From Monoraphidium neglectum (lineage: Eukaryota; Chlorophyta; Chlorophyceae; Sphaeropleales; Selenastraceae): a DNA stretch of 16,905 nt. The notes beneath the pieces are model-generated. The model was given only the letters and a program-made list of their open reading frames with translations, made no database searches and was not told the DNA's origin. Shown piece after piece: positions 1-9,259 of the stretch (positions are counted from its first letter, which is position 1; every line of letters starts with the position of its first letter). The DNA lies in the NCBI RefSeq assembly GCF_000611645.1, contig NW_014013215.1, forward strand, positions 7,111 through 24,015, read 5' to 3'. Position numbers and translations under genes: made by a program.

Positions 1-309
1 GGCTGTGGGAGGGTTCCATCGACGCATGGTGTTGGGGGGCAAACCTGTTGAGGGTGGGGCGGCAAGGTCTGGCCCCACCTGGAAAGATGCAGTAGCCGCG
101 CTGGCAAGATGAACGGAACGGAGGGGTGCGCACACGCGCTGCGCCAGTGGGCATCCTCCATGCGGAGACTTTCCCAACAGAGGCCTGACTGCGATCAAAC
201 TCAGCGCTTCCCTCTCGCCTGCGTCATGCGCCATCCCATTTGCAATCACACCCCACCCACCTCAAACCAACACGCACATTGGTGCAACCCCGCCCTTCTT
301 CACCCCCAG
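1..309 (+). other. Upstream intron or earlier part of the first gene
   Basis: No convincing exon is visible here. The last 70 bases are pyrimidine-rich and end in CACCCCCAG at 309, a good 3' splice site for the exon that follows. The stretch is most simply an intron of the plus-strand gene ending at 675, perhaps with part of an earlier exon at its left edge. An open frame continues upstream through it, but its composition does not look coding. Confidence 0.45.
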
Positions 310-675
310 CTGCGTATGGGGCAGGTCATGGGGGAGTGGGGCGCGCTGCTGCTGCGCACCTTCCAGGCCCCCGGTGGTGCCCCCAGCCGCTCCCCCTGGT
401 CGGCCGTCTTCCGCGACGCCCTGCTGCGGCGCCTGGTGCTGCGCTTCATCCTGTGCCGCGCGGCGCTGGGGCTGCACAGCACGGTGGGGGCCAACCCCGC
501 GCACCTGCCGCGCTGCTTCCCAGACCTGCCCAAGGAGCTCGCCCCCGACGCCCCCGACGTTGCGGCCGGGGTGGCCAAGCTCGCGGCGTGCCTGGGCCGC
601 GGCAGCGTGTTTGGCCGGACGGCGCTCAGCACCGGCAGCAGCAGCTCCCCCATGTCTGCCAGCACACAGCAGTAG
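310..675 (+). CDS. Terminal exon of an unrecognised protein (partial, 5' end missing)
   Basis: The exon starts after the CACCCCCAG acceptor at 309 in phase 0 (CTG CGT ATG GGG) and ends at a TAG at 673-675, giving 121 residues. The first part looks folded: it opens with a hydrophobic/amphipathic segment (GEWGALLLRTFQ), then an Arg/Leu-rich helix-like stretch (DALLRRLVLRFILCRAALGL). A PDLPKELAPDAPDVAAGV segment and a Ser/Thr-rich tail (GSSSSPMSASTQQ) follow. I do not recognise the family. The long hydrophobic helix with basic flanks could be membrane-associated or a helical packing element; the sequence does not decide. The strand and stop are supported by the splice acceptor, coding-like composition and the convergent arrangement with the next gene. 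Upstream exons lie outside the window or could not be identified. Confidence 0.55.
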   Translation: MRMGQVMGEWGALLLRTFQAPGGAPSRSPWSAVFRDALLRRLVLRFILCRAALGLHSTVGANPAHLPRCFPDLPKELAPDAPDVAAGVAKLAACLGRGSVFGRTALSTGSSSSPMSASTQQ

Positions 676-2147
676 CACGGCCCTCAGGGGCGTTCGCGCA
701 GAACGTAGCGGACGCGGCAGCGCACCGGCTGCGCGCATGTCCTATGGGTCGCCTCCAAGCCTGCCACTGGACTCGCGCAGTGTGATGGATCTACACGGGG
801 CCCTGGCCTGCACTGCCGTTTCCTCGGGCGGCATGCATGGCCCTGCGGCTTCTTTCCGCGCCCAACTACCGTAGTGCCTCGCCCTGCCCTGTGGCGGCGG
901 CTCCGCAGCCGGTTTGAAACTAGCGGCAGGTGCTGTTGTCGCGGGGCTTGCCACCGGTTTTTGCAGCCTGGCACGTCGTGGTCGTGCTTTTCCTTTGCTT
1001 TCCACGGCCGAGGGTGCCCAGCCTGTGGCTGCTGATCCGGGCAAGTGCTTTGCGGCTGCGCCGGCTGTTGCTTGCAAGTACCACGCTCGCTTCCTCCATG
1101 TGGCTCGGCGCGCAGAGCATGTTGTAGAGCTCTCTCCCCTGCTCAAGCGTGATGCTGCTATGCTCATTTTCTCCACTCTTCCGCATCCCCTTTGCCCCAG
1201 TACGGGTCCCTCACCCGCGCATGGAGTGCTCTCGCTCGCGGGGCGCCGTGGCTCTTCCATGAGACACTTGCACCCGGCTGGTCTGAATGGTCGTGGTCAG
1301 GGCCAATGCATTGCAGACGCCTGCCGCACCAACACTACTATCAGCACCACGCCAACTGGCTGACCAAAGGTTGCATAATCAAACTGCGGCGACTGCGCCC
1401 ATCATTTTTGGTCTGCAACTTCTGTCGCATGCGGGCGCCGCTGGTTCTGCGCAGCAGCGGTGGACGACTCACGGGGCTGCTTGTGCTTCCTGGGCTAGAA
1501 CAGCAGCAGCCTGCACCAACAGCCTGCTTTGGTGCCCGTGTGTGCTGCTTACGACTAAAAGTCAGGCGCTGGTCACTAGTTGCTGTGGTGCCGAGCGTGG
1601 TGTGTAACTGGTTTAAGGCGGCAGCTGGGCTGCTGTCAGGGGCGACGAACGAAGAGGTGAGCGCACCCACAGATCTATGCCAACATCTTACCACGGGAAC
1701 AAGTCACCTGGCTATGGCGCCAGGAGCAAACATCAACAGCAAGCATCGTTGCGTGTACACAGCCTTTGATTGCTGATCGGCAATCATGATGCTGTGAAGG
1801 TCACCAACACTCACACTTGTGATCGACCAAGATTAGGCTGCTGCAACTCACAAACATGCATCCTGTGCACGCAAGGGGGGCCCTGCTGATTGCTTCCCTA
1901 GCAGACCGCGTAAGCTGTTGGATTGTACGCGCAATCGTCAACGCATTCGTACTTCTTTGTGGTCTTGCCAAGGGTCTTCAGGGCGCATCCCAGACACCTG
2001 TGTGATGTAATGTGAGCCCAGGATTAGTCAGCAAAGAAAACCAGGCAAGAATGTGCCACCTCTGCTAATAGAACGGGTCCTGTTGAACAGATTCGTGCTG
2101 CTGATCCACGTACATTGCGCATGACTGCTGGACAGAAGCCTTGGGTT
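676..2147. other. Convergent intergenic region / 3' UTRs
   Basis: This 1.47-kb stretch lies between a plus-strand stop (675) and a minus-strand stop (2148), so it should hold two 3' UTRs. TGTAA, the usual chlorophycean poly(A) signal, occurs on the plus strand at 1603-1607 and 2006-2010. I found no TGTAA on the minus strand for the opposing gene. GC content falls noticeably after about 1700. Open frames here lack splice-supported or family-like protein sequence, so no gene is called. Confidence 0.5.
2006..2010 (+). terminator. Candidate poly(A) signal TGTAA
   Basis: TGTAA on the plus strand in an AT-richer stretch downstream of the stop at 675. An alternative copy lies at 1603-1607. The distance from the stop (over 900 bases) is long but not unusual for algal 3' UTRs. 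Which copy is used cannot be told from sequence. Confidence 0.25.
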
Positions 2148-3943
2148 TTAATGGGGCTGGCGCCTCACGGACCTGTATCCGCACGCCACCACAGCTTTGT
2201 CCGTGAGCTTGGCCATCCTGGAAAAGAGTTTGCCGTACTTGCTGATGGTAGCCTTTGTGTCGGCGCTCAGTTGGGCCTTGTTCTTCAGGAAGTTCAGGGC
2301 CTTGCTGAGGGCTTCCTCAGCATGAGGAAGGTCGTCGTACCTGCGCACATCACCCGCACCGCTGTATCAGCTATCAAGAGGGAAAAGCGCTGCTTAACCC
2401 TAGAACGAGCACAACGGTGTCCGCGTCACGCAATTGCGCACTCACCTGACGCTGATGGCCTCTGCGAGTGGGTTGGCTTCGTCACCCAGGCACGTTGAAA
2501 ATGCCTCGCTGGGCTCCTGGCTGGAAGAAGGCCTGCCGGGCTTGCAGTTCAGGCCTTCAGGGCATGGAAAGCTCCCGCAGTTGACGCAGTTATCAGTGCC
2601 CACCATGCGGACACCCTGGCCACCGGACACCGGCATATTGCAAGGCGAGTTGCACGGGCACAGAACATATCCAGTGCCGTCCGCTGTGTATGCTTGGGGT
2701 ATATCTGTAGGGTCAGTGAACGCACATGGGTGATGCGCCGGCGTGTGAGTCGATTGCCAGAAACTATAACATACACGCACAAAGTGACGCTGTGAGCAAG
2801 CTGGTGTCACTGCGCGGTGACAGTTCGGCCGGCCCGCTGCCCGTGACAGTTCGCTCTGGTCGGCCGGGGGAGGCGGCAGGGGTGGCGCTGCGTTGACGGC
2901 AGCGTGTTTTGTGGTGTGCAATAGCATGGACGTGGGTGTTACATGCTGTTCGAGCGAGGTGGTGGTGGTGGTTGGGGTGGTGGCAGTTGTCGCAGGCAGT
3001 TGGCGAGGTGCTGCTGGTACTCCTGAGGGCTGCAGGACGGCTGCATGGTCCCGGGGTATTTGCCGGAGGGCCTGAGTTGCTTAGGTTCTCTTCGTTGCTG
3101 CTGCAGTTGTAATGGCCCCCCTGTTGCTGCCTGTTACCAGCCACAACTCCCAGAGTGACTCATATAGATCTTTGATGTGATTGAATCATGATTACCAGCT
3201 CAGTACTTACTGCCGGCGACGGGCGCTTGAGCGCACCTGTGGTCATGCTGCCAACAGTCTTTGGGCCTGCACGGGGATGCATCACGCCAGCAGCAGCGAA
3301 GTCAATTCAAAGGTGATGGTTGCCATCAGCTGGTGTGCTTGTCAGGCCCATTGATCACCACAATGCTCGAGCGTGCACCAGTCTGCAGCATCACATGCCG
3401 AAGGCAAGCCGCACACCTTCCTCAGCCTGTGGCGGTGTTGTCTTGACGCCGACCACCAGGCCTTGCTTGGTCCAGGTGCTGCCGCCCGCGCTGAGCGCGC
3501 GTGGCTGCACAGAGCCCTGCAAGCCCAGCAGCAGGCAGGTTGACAGTAGAAAGGTAGGGCAGCAGATGATTGCTGACCTTTGTAGCTGGACTGCTGGCCA
3601 GTGCTTCAGCTGCGCTGCAACACTACCTCATATGGCTGAGGCCCCAGCTGTGGCTTGTGTTTATTGCCCAGCCCACCTGCTTGAGCCAGCAGTAATTGTA
3701 CCATGGGGATGACCCGGGGATGTTGTAGGACCACACGTGGCCGGTGCACCTCGTGCCCCATGAGGAGCACTTGGAAGCGCACAGGTCCTCCGTGCCGATG
3801 TTAGTGTAGGTGCCTCCTGGAATGTCGTTGCCGTATGAGTCATACTCTACGTACCGTTTGTACGCGGGCGGACCCTGCGCGGCAACGCTAGCCGCTGCGC
3901 ACACCACGCACAGGATCACTAGCGCATGTGAATGGGCATCCAT
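2148..3943 (-). CDS. Secreted apple/PAN-type domain protein with Pro-rich spacer and Cys-rich module
   Basis: Exons on the minus strand: 3943-3677, 3516-3417, 3266-3211, 3100-2943 (5' edge uncertain; 3040 is an in-frame alternative), 2763-2446, 2340-2148. Phases agree throughout and the model gives 363 aa (343 with the alternative). Residues 1-22 form a signal peptide (hydrophobic VILCVVCAAASVAA, cleavage near Ala-Gln). Residues about 30-125 resemble the apple/PAN domains common in green algae: YDSYGNDIPGG, then Cys 55, 59, 66 and 85 ending in CWLKQ, then GLVVGVKTTPP. A spacer (QLPPPQPPPPPRS) resembles hydroxyproline-rich linkers of algal wall proteins. Next comes a Cys-rich module (CPCNSPC, NCVNCGSFPCPEGLNC). 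The last exon encodes a charged helical tail (HAEEALSKALNFLKNKAQ) ending in VRRQPH. Apple domains usually bind proteins or carbohydrates, so a cell-wall, matrix or surface role is inferred. Exons 1-3 and 5-6 are firm; exon 4 is the weakest part. Confidence 0.72.
2817..2853. repeat. Short direct repeat inside intron 4 of the apple-domain gene
   Basis: GTGACAGTTCG occurs at 2817-2827 and again at 2843-2853, 26 bases apart, each copy followed by a CGGCCGG-type segment. It lies in the predicted intron 2764-2942. It looks like a small local duplication; no function is evident. Confidence 0.6.
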
Positions 3944-4997
3944 GAAGGCCTGGAAAATTGGATATGTTTGGGATGAAGAGTTTCAGGAAGTGCGTCAGAT
4001 GAACAAGAATGCGCAACGGGCCCACCGGCCAACCGGGGGAGGCGCCCGCGATCGGTGCACCATGCAGCAGCACCCCTTGGAATCGAAATGTGTGACCTGG
4101 GCGTTTCCAAGCCGTTATATTCAAGGATGTATCCGGGAAAATCGCATACGTTGTATTCTCACCTCGCGTTCTCCTTTCGGAGTCCCAGATTGCGTTCCGG
4201 AATCAGCTCTTCGACACGTCGAGTACCGTTACCATACGAACACGAGTATGCAAGGATCGCCGACATGTGATCAATAAGACGGGAGCAAGTATGGGCTGCA
4301 TACATTCTGGGGAGCTTCATTCAAGGGACGCACGGAGGGCGACGGCAGCAACGCAGTGGAAGCCCGGGCCACAACCAATTGCACATCACCTGAAGGTACC
4401 AGCAAGCAGTCCTACCCTGCGACAAGGTGATACGGTTATACACGTTGGAGGCCCCTAGCTTCACCCTGCAAGACCTCGGCGTCCCCAATCAACATTCCAT
4501 GACCCTGCCCCACCACTTGCCCGCACTCACCGGCTGCAAAGGGGCTGCACATCCCCTCGTACGCCTGCCCGCGGCCTGCGCGGGAGCGCTCTCAAGGCCC
4601 CTGCACCCCCTGCGGCTCACCTTTGACCTTTGAATCCCGTTGCGTGCCCGCCCGCACCACAAACTCAAAAGTCCCATGCCCCAAAAAGAGATGCTTGACG
4701 TTACAGCTTACTGGGTGGTGTGACGGCCACCAGGGAGGTTGGGGCAGAACGGAAAGCCAGAGCATGCCAGGCAAAGACACGTCCCCGAGGAAATGGAGGA
4801 GTGGGGGAGAGTCGCCGGCAATGAAGTCCCAGAGGATGACAGACTCACTGCAAGTCTCTCAGAACAGGCACGGCCACTCTCAGCGCAACGGGAGCCGTTG
4901 CGATTCCCCTGCTAATTGTCAGAGTGCGTCACAGGCAGCCCCGCAGCGGGTGTCGCATGCACGTCGTCGCAGGGGCGACAACTTGCATGGCGCTCGA
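3944..4997. other. Intergenic: promoter side of apple-domain gene and 3' region of HDAC gene
   Basis: Both flanking genes are on the minus strand, head to tail. The right-hand end should contain the HDAC 3' UTR, with a TGTAA at 4705-4701. The left-hand end should contain the promoter of the apple-domain gene. I see no clear TATA box at a convincing distance from the ATG at 3943. No open frame here shows recognisable protein sequence on either strand. The middle part (about 4050-4450) is less GC-rich than the genes. Confidence 0.5.
4701..4705 (-). terminator. Candidate poly(A) signal TGTAA of the HDAC gene
   Basis: Minus-strand TGTAA (TTACA on the given strand) lies about 295 bases beyond the HDAC stop at 4998-5000. 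It is the only copy I found between the stop and this point, so it is the best candidate for the HDAC 3' end. Confidence 0.5.
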
Positions 4998-7900
4998 CTA
5001 GGCCGCCTCTCCCGCCCACTCCCCAGGGCCTGCTGCCTCGACCTCCGCCGAGCCAGGGACCTTGTCCGCCGCCCCCTCCTCTTCGCCCTCCTCCTCGTCC
5101 TCCTCCCACTCCCCGTCATCGTCCACCTCCTCCCAGTCAGAGCTGCCCTCCCCCTCCCCCTGCTCTGCGCCCGCCGCCGCAAGCAGCGCCTCGAGCGCCG
5201 CCGCGCTCGCGCCGCCAGCCGCCCCGCCCGCGACGCCGCCCTGAGCGCCGGCCGCGGCGGCGGCGAGCGCGGCCACCCCGAGGCCCCGCCAGAAATGCTG
5301 GTGCACCGTCAGCATTCTGGCCAGGGTGTGCCACCCCACAGGGCTCGGCACACTGCGGGCGATGTGCACCGTCAGGGGTAAACAACAGGTTCAGGAACGC
5401 AGTGTCCAGGACGAAGGGCGGAGAGCATGGGTGGCAGGCGCAGCGGGACCCGGGGCCGCGAGTGCCGCAAGCTGCGGAGCGCACGGCGCCATGGCGCCAT
5501 CAGCGGGCCCGAGGCCATCGCCCGCTGCCTCCACGCACCCCCAACCCCCTGCCCCCCCCTCCAAGCGGCTGGCTGGGCGCCGCACCTGGCGCCGGGCGGC
5601 AGCGGGGGCGGCCTCTCCCCCAGCAGCGCCCTGGTGCAGAGCTCAACACACAGCGCAGTCTGCTTCAGCACATAACCACCCTGGATAGGACGGGCCGGGT
5701 GGATTGAGGCGTTTCAGGCGCGTCCCTGGTGGCCTCCACAGCGCGGGCTGCTGGGGCCGGGTGCAACCACGCCCGCCGGCGCAGCGCTGCACCACAACGC
5801 CAGGACAGCGGCGGTTGAAGGCCAATCACAGAGCGGGGGGCGCCAAGTGCAGGCGTGACATGAGGCGACTCCTTGCCTTGTGCACCGCACCTCGAGCACC
5901 ATGCCGACTGGTGCGCCCAGGGCGCGCAGCATGGCGGTCATGTGGGCAAACACCGGCGGGGGGATGCTGCCCAAGCCTGCAAGGGATGCGGTGGAATGTT
6001 GGGCGGTAGACTGTTGGTTGCGCCGTGCCGAGGGGCAAGAGGGTTTAAACACGCACGGGTGGCCAAAGCGCAAAGCCCAACACTGAGAGCAGCGTGCCAG
6101 TCGCAGCCCGCAGCAGCAACCAAAGCGGGCGTCGGTGTGGCCCCCGGGCCGTGGCGGGGCAGCTGCTCACCCACGGGGTCCCCCTCTGCCGAGTCAAACC
6201 CGGCCGACACCAGGATGATGTCGGGGCCCCACTCCCGCGCCAGCGGCACCACCAGCGCCCCCACCGCCGCCAGGAAGTCGCCCCCGGCCGGCTGCACGTC
6301 GTCCAGCGCGAGGCCCTCCCCGCGGCGCGCGGCGCCGGGCGTGGGCGGCCGCGGGGGCGCGGCCCAGGCGACGTTGATGGTGGTGCCAGAGGCGGCGCCG
6401 CGGCCGACCTGGTTGAGGGGGCAGCCGCCAGGGTAGAACCAGCTGCGGGGGAGGAGGGGCCGCAGGGGGTTGGGGGTTGAGGGTTCAACAGGAAGGGGCC
6501 GAGGGCAGGCGAGAGGGCGGGCCGAAGCTGGGGGGATGGGGGGTACATCAACCCTTGCTGCTGCCAACCTCCTGGCCGCATCGCCGAAACGCACGCGTGC
6601 GCCACAACCATCAAGAGTCTCACGCACACAGTTGCGTGCGCTCAGACTCACATGCTTGCACACAACGGACGACCCCCATGCGCCTCTCACCCTCCCTGCC
6701 CCCCCTCATACCACCCTCCCCGTCATCCCCACCTGCCGGCCTTGTGCAGGGACACCACCACAACGCTGGGGTCGTCCTCGAATATGGAGGCAGTGCCCTT
6801 GGCGGCGTGTGCGTCCCAGTCCAGCACCAGGACGCGCTCCGCCCCCGCGCGCTGCGCCGCGCGCGCCGCGACCGCCACGCTGTTGTACAGGTTGCCGCCC
6901 TCGGCGCTGCCCTCACTCGACAGGTGGCCTTTGGGGGCGAAAGGGGTGAGGGGTGACGGAGGGGAGGGAGGGGTGCGCCATTGGGCCAGCGTGGCGGACG
7001 GTGTGTTTCACGGGTGCTCGTGGACAAGGGACAAATGAACAAAGGAGCCGACCCTCAAAGTTCCAGCGCAGCTCATAACACACTCCGTAGAGCCACCAGC
7101 ACCGGCTAGGCCCAGGCCGCTGCGGCCGTGCACCCTGTGCGCGGCCCCTCTGCGTGCGCCCCCTCCGCAGCCCACCTGCCGGCCTGACGAGGGCAAACCC
7201 GGCGTCCGCCTCGCCCCGCACCAGCCGCTCCGCCATCCCCGCCGCCGCGCCCGCCGCGAGCCGTGCAGCACGCGCGGTGTGACGGTTGCCGAGGCTCTCG
7301 GAGCCGAGGGCGGCGCTCACGGCTGCGAGGGCCAGCTGCTCCGGGAAGAGCGTCTCGGGGCACAACGCGTCGACCGCAGACACCAGCCCCGCAGAGTGCA
7401 CCGCCAGCAGCTGCTCGTCGGTCGCCTCCTCGACCGGCAGCCGCTCGCAAACGTCTTGACGGCGGCGTGAGAGATTCAGGCGGCCGGGGGCGGGGTGTTT
7501 GAATAGTGAGACACAAACATGGTGCGGGACGGGGTGGTGTGTGCAGGGCTAGACAGGTTTGTGCAGTGGAGGGGCAACCCGAGGGCTCGTTGGCGCCAGG
7601 CGCGTCGCCACGCCGCCCTGGCAGATGAGTCAGCATGCGTCCAGGCCCCTGAGCGCAAGGGCGCGGCCGGCACCCACCCAGCAGGCCCGTTGACTGGAGG
7701 CGCGACAGCACCGCGTGCAGGCGCTCCGGGCGCTCGGGGTAGGGCGGCAGCATGGCGCGGTGCAGCAGAGAGTCTTCGTGCCAAGCCAGCAGCACGCGCG
7801 CCGGCGGGCTGCACGGCACCCCCGCCGCCCGCGCGAGCCCCGCGGCTTGCCGCAGCGCCTCGGCCGCCTCGGCGCGGGCGGCGCCTGCCGCAGCCGCGGC

Positions 7901-9259
7901 TTCGGCGCTGCCCCAGCCCCCGGGGGGCCGCGGGGGCAGCAGCTGCGCGTCGTCTGCCGCCCTGTGCCCGCAGATGCCGCACTCTGAGTCCGCGCCGCTG
8001 GGCAGGCGCTCCAGCGGCGCGCAGCAGTTGGTGCAGAACGCCGGGGGCCGGGCGCGCATGCGGGCGCGGCCCTCGCCGACGACCACGGCCGCCACCACCT
8101 CGGGCGATGCCGGTCGCGCGACTGGGGGCGCCGCTGCTCCCTCCGCGCCCGCCACTGCGGCGCCGGCCTGCGTGCCCAGCACACCCGCCGCCGCCGCGCC
8201 CGACTCGGCCCCGCTGCCGCTGCCGCCGCCGTCGCGCTCGCCGCCGCCGCCGCCCCCGCGGGCGCTGCTGCTGCTGCTGCTGCTGCCGAGCGCGAGCACG
8301 TCCATGAGCCGCAGCATGAGGCCGGGGTCACCTGCCACGTCGAGGGCGCCCTCCACCGGGCCCTTCCACCGCGCCGCCTCCTCCAGCGCCGCCGCGGCCG
8401 CGTCCGAGTCCGCGTCTGACTCGGCGTCGGAGCCGTCCGATGCGGATGCCTCTGAAGCCTCACGCACCGCCGCAGCCTCCCGCGGGTCCTCGCCAGCCGG
8501 GCCGCCCTCGTCGCCCTCGACGCCGCCCTCGCGACCAGATGGATGCCGCTGCTGCGGCTGCTGCTGTTCGTCGGCGGCGGCTGTGCCGCCGCCGCCGCCG
8601 CCGCTGCTGCTGCTGCTACTGCTGCTGGTTCTGCTGCTACCATCGGCGCCGGTGGGTGCAAGAGACTCGCTGGCACCGCTGTCGCTGTCAGCAGCGCCGC
8701 TGCTGCCGCTGCTACTCAGAACGCCCTCGCGTGTTGCAAGCCACGTCAAGCTGCCTCGCCTGCCTGGCGCGCCAGACCAGGTGGCGGCAAGGGGCTTGCC
8801 CGACGCCGCACTGCTGCCACCGCCACTGCTGGTGCTAGTGCCAGGGGTCGCAGCCTCAGGGCTGTACCCGTTGCCACCAAAAGTGCCACCGCCACCGCTG
8901 ACGTCGGCCCCGGGCACTTCGGCCCTGCTGATGACATCCTGTTCAAGTCCATCAGCCACTGGTGTCTGAGCGAGCACGCTGTCGCTGCTGCCGACGCCGT
9001 CGGTGGTGCCGCCCTCTTTGATTGCGCTCGAATGCGGGTCAACTTCAGCCTCGACAGCTGCAGCAGCCCCTAATACACCATCAGCATGCTCTAGCGCGTG
9101 CACGCGTAGTGACCGCGGAGGATGCAGCAAAGCCTGCGCCTTCCAGGGCGTGCGCAGCGGCCCAGGCAGAGGCGGCGGCACCCCGGCCAACCGAACCCCC
9201 ATCCGACTGCAGCGAAGGGTGCGCCCCGCGCCCATCGAAGGGCACGTGGCGCGCCTCAT
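4998..9259 (-). CDS. Class II-like histone deacetylase with disordered N-terminus, CxxC finger and acidic tail; altered active site
   Basis: Exons on the minus strand: 9259-7678, 7454-7176, 6928-6733, 6442-6171, 5976-5891, 5680-5586, 5352-4998, total 2865 nt, 954 aa, all phases consistent. The start is the most 5' ATG in a frame that stays open about 110 bases further upstream. Residues 1-400 are mostly low-complexity Ser/Gly/Ala/Asp, with a more globular island near 295-325 (RWKGPVEGALDVAGD). C409, C412, C427 and C430 make a CxxC-x14-CxxC zinc-finger-like unit; plant HDA15-type deacetylases carry a RanBP2 finger, a loose parallel. The deacetylase domain spans about 489-860: PERPERL, VEEATDEQLLAVHS, GFALVRPAGHL, DWDAHAAKGT (657-666), SAGFDSAEGDP (765-775) and LEGGY (Tyr808). 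Likely zinc ligands D659, H661 and D769 and the catalytic Tyr are kept. The usual GHHA reads GHLS, so the second active-site His is Leu623, and HHG after the ligand Asp reads HAA. The C-terminus is Ala-rich, then strongly acidic (about 909-930). The fold is confident; deacetylase activity is doubtful. A nuclear or chromatin role is inferred from the family only. Confidence 0.88.
8263..8286. repeat. Trinucleotide (GCT/AGC)n tract coding for Ser run in HDAC exon 1
   Basis: Eight GCT units read on the plus strand correspond to a minus-strand AGC run, giving a poly-Ser tract of the HDAC N-terminus just after MDVLALG. Being a perfect trinucleotide repeat, it can vary in length between strains without shifting frame. 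Confidence 0.8.
8585..8640. repeat. Trinucleotide tract coding for Gly and Ser runs in HDAC exon 1
   Basis: Runs of GCC followed by GCT/ACT-type triplets read, on the minus strand, as a poly-Ser run followed by poly-Gly in the disordered N-terminus of the HDAC. It is a second length-variable in-frame microsatellite in the same exon. Confidence 0.75.

Noticed and set aside
914..1363. A plus-strand frame starting with a signal-peptide-like stretch (KLAAGAVVAGLATGF)
   Set aside because: It begins with TTG, not ATG, sits in the 3' region after the stop at 675, and the rest has no protein-like pattern.
5372..5585. Alternative HDAC exon continuing from CCGCAG (peptide SLRHSRPRVPLRLPP) to a TGA
   Set aside because: It keeps phase, but the alternative joining 5586 to 5352 gives a helix (HTLARMLTVHQHFWRGL) that matches the usual HDAC C-terminal end.
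4916..5707. A proline-rich plus-strand frame (PPPPPALRPPP) resembling a pherophorin or hydroxyproline-rich wall protein
   Set aside because: It is the complement of the Ala/Gly-rich and acidic tail of the HDAC plus its last introns; the minus strand gives a phase-consistent HDAC end.
7752..8969. A 405-codon open frame on the plus strand, rich in Ala, Ser and Pro
   Set aside because: It is antisense to the low-complexity first exon of the HDAC. GC-rich triplet repeats open all frames, and it has no recognisable motif, whereas the opposite strand runs in frame into the HDAC domain.
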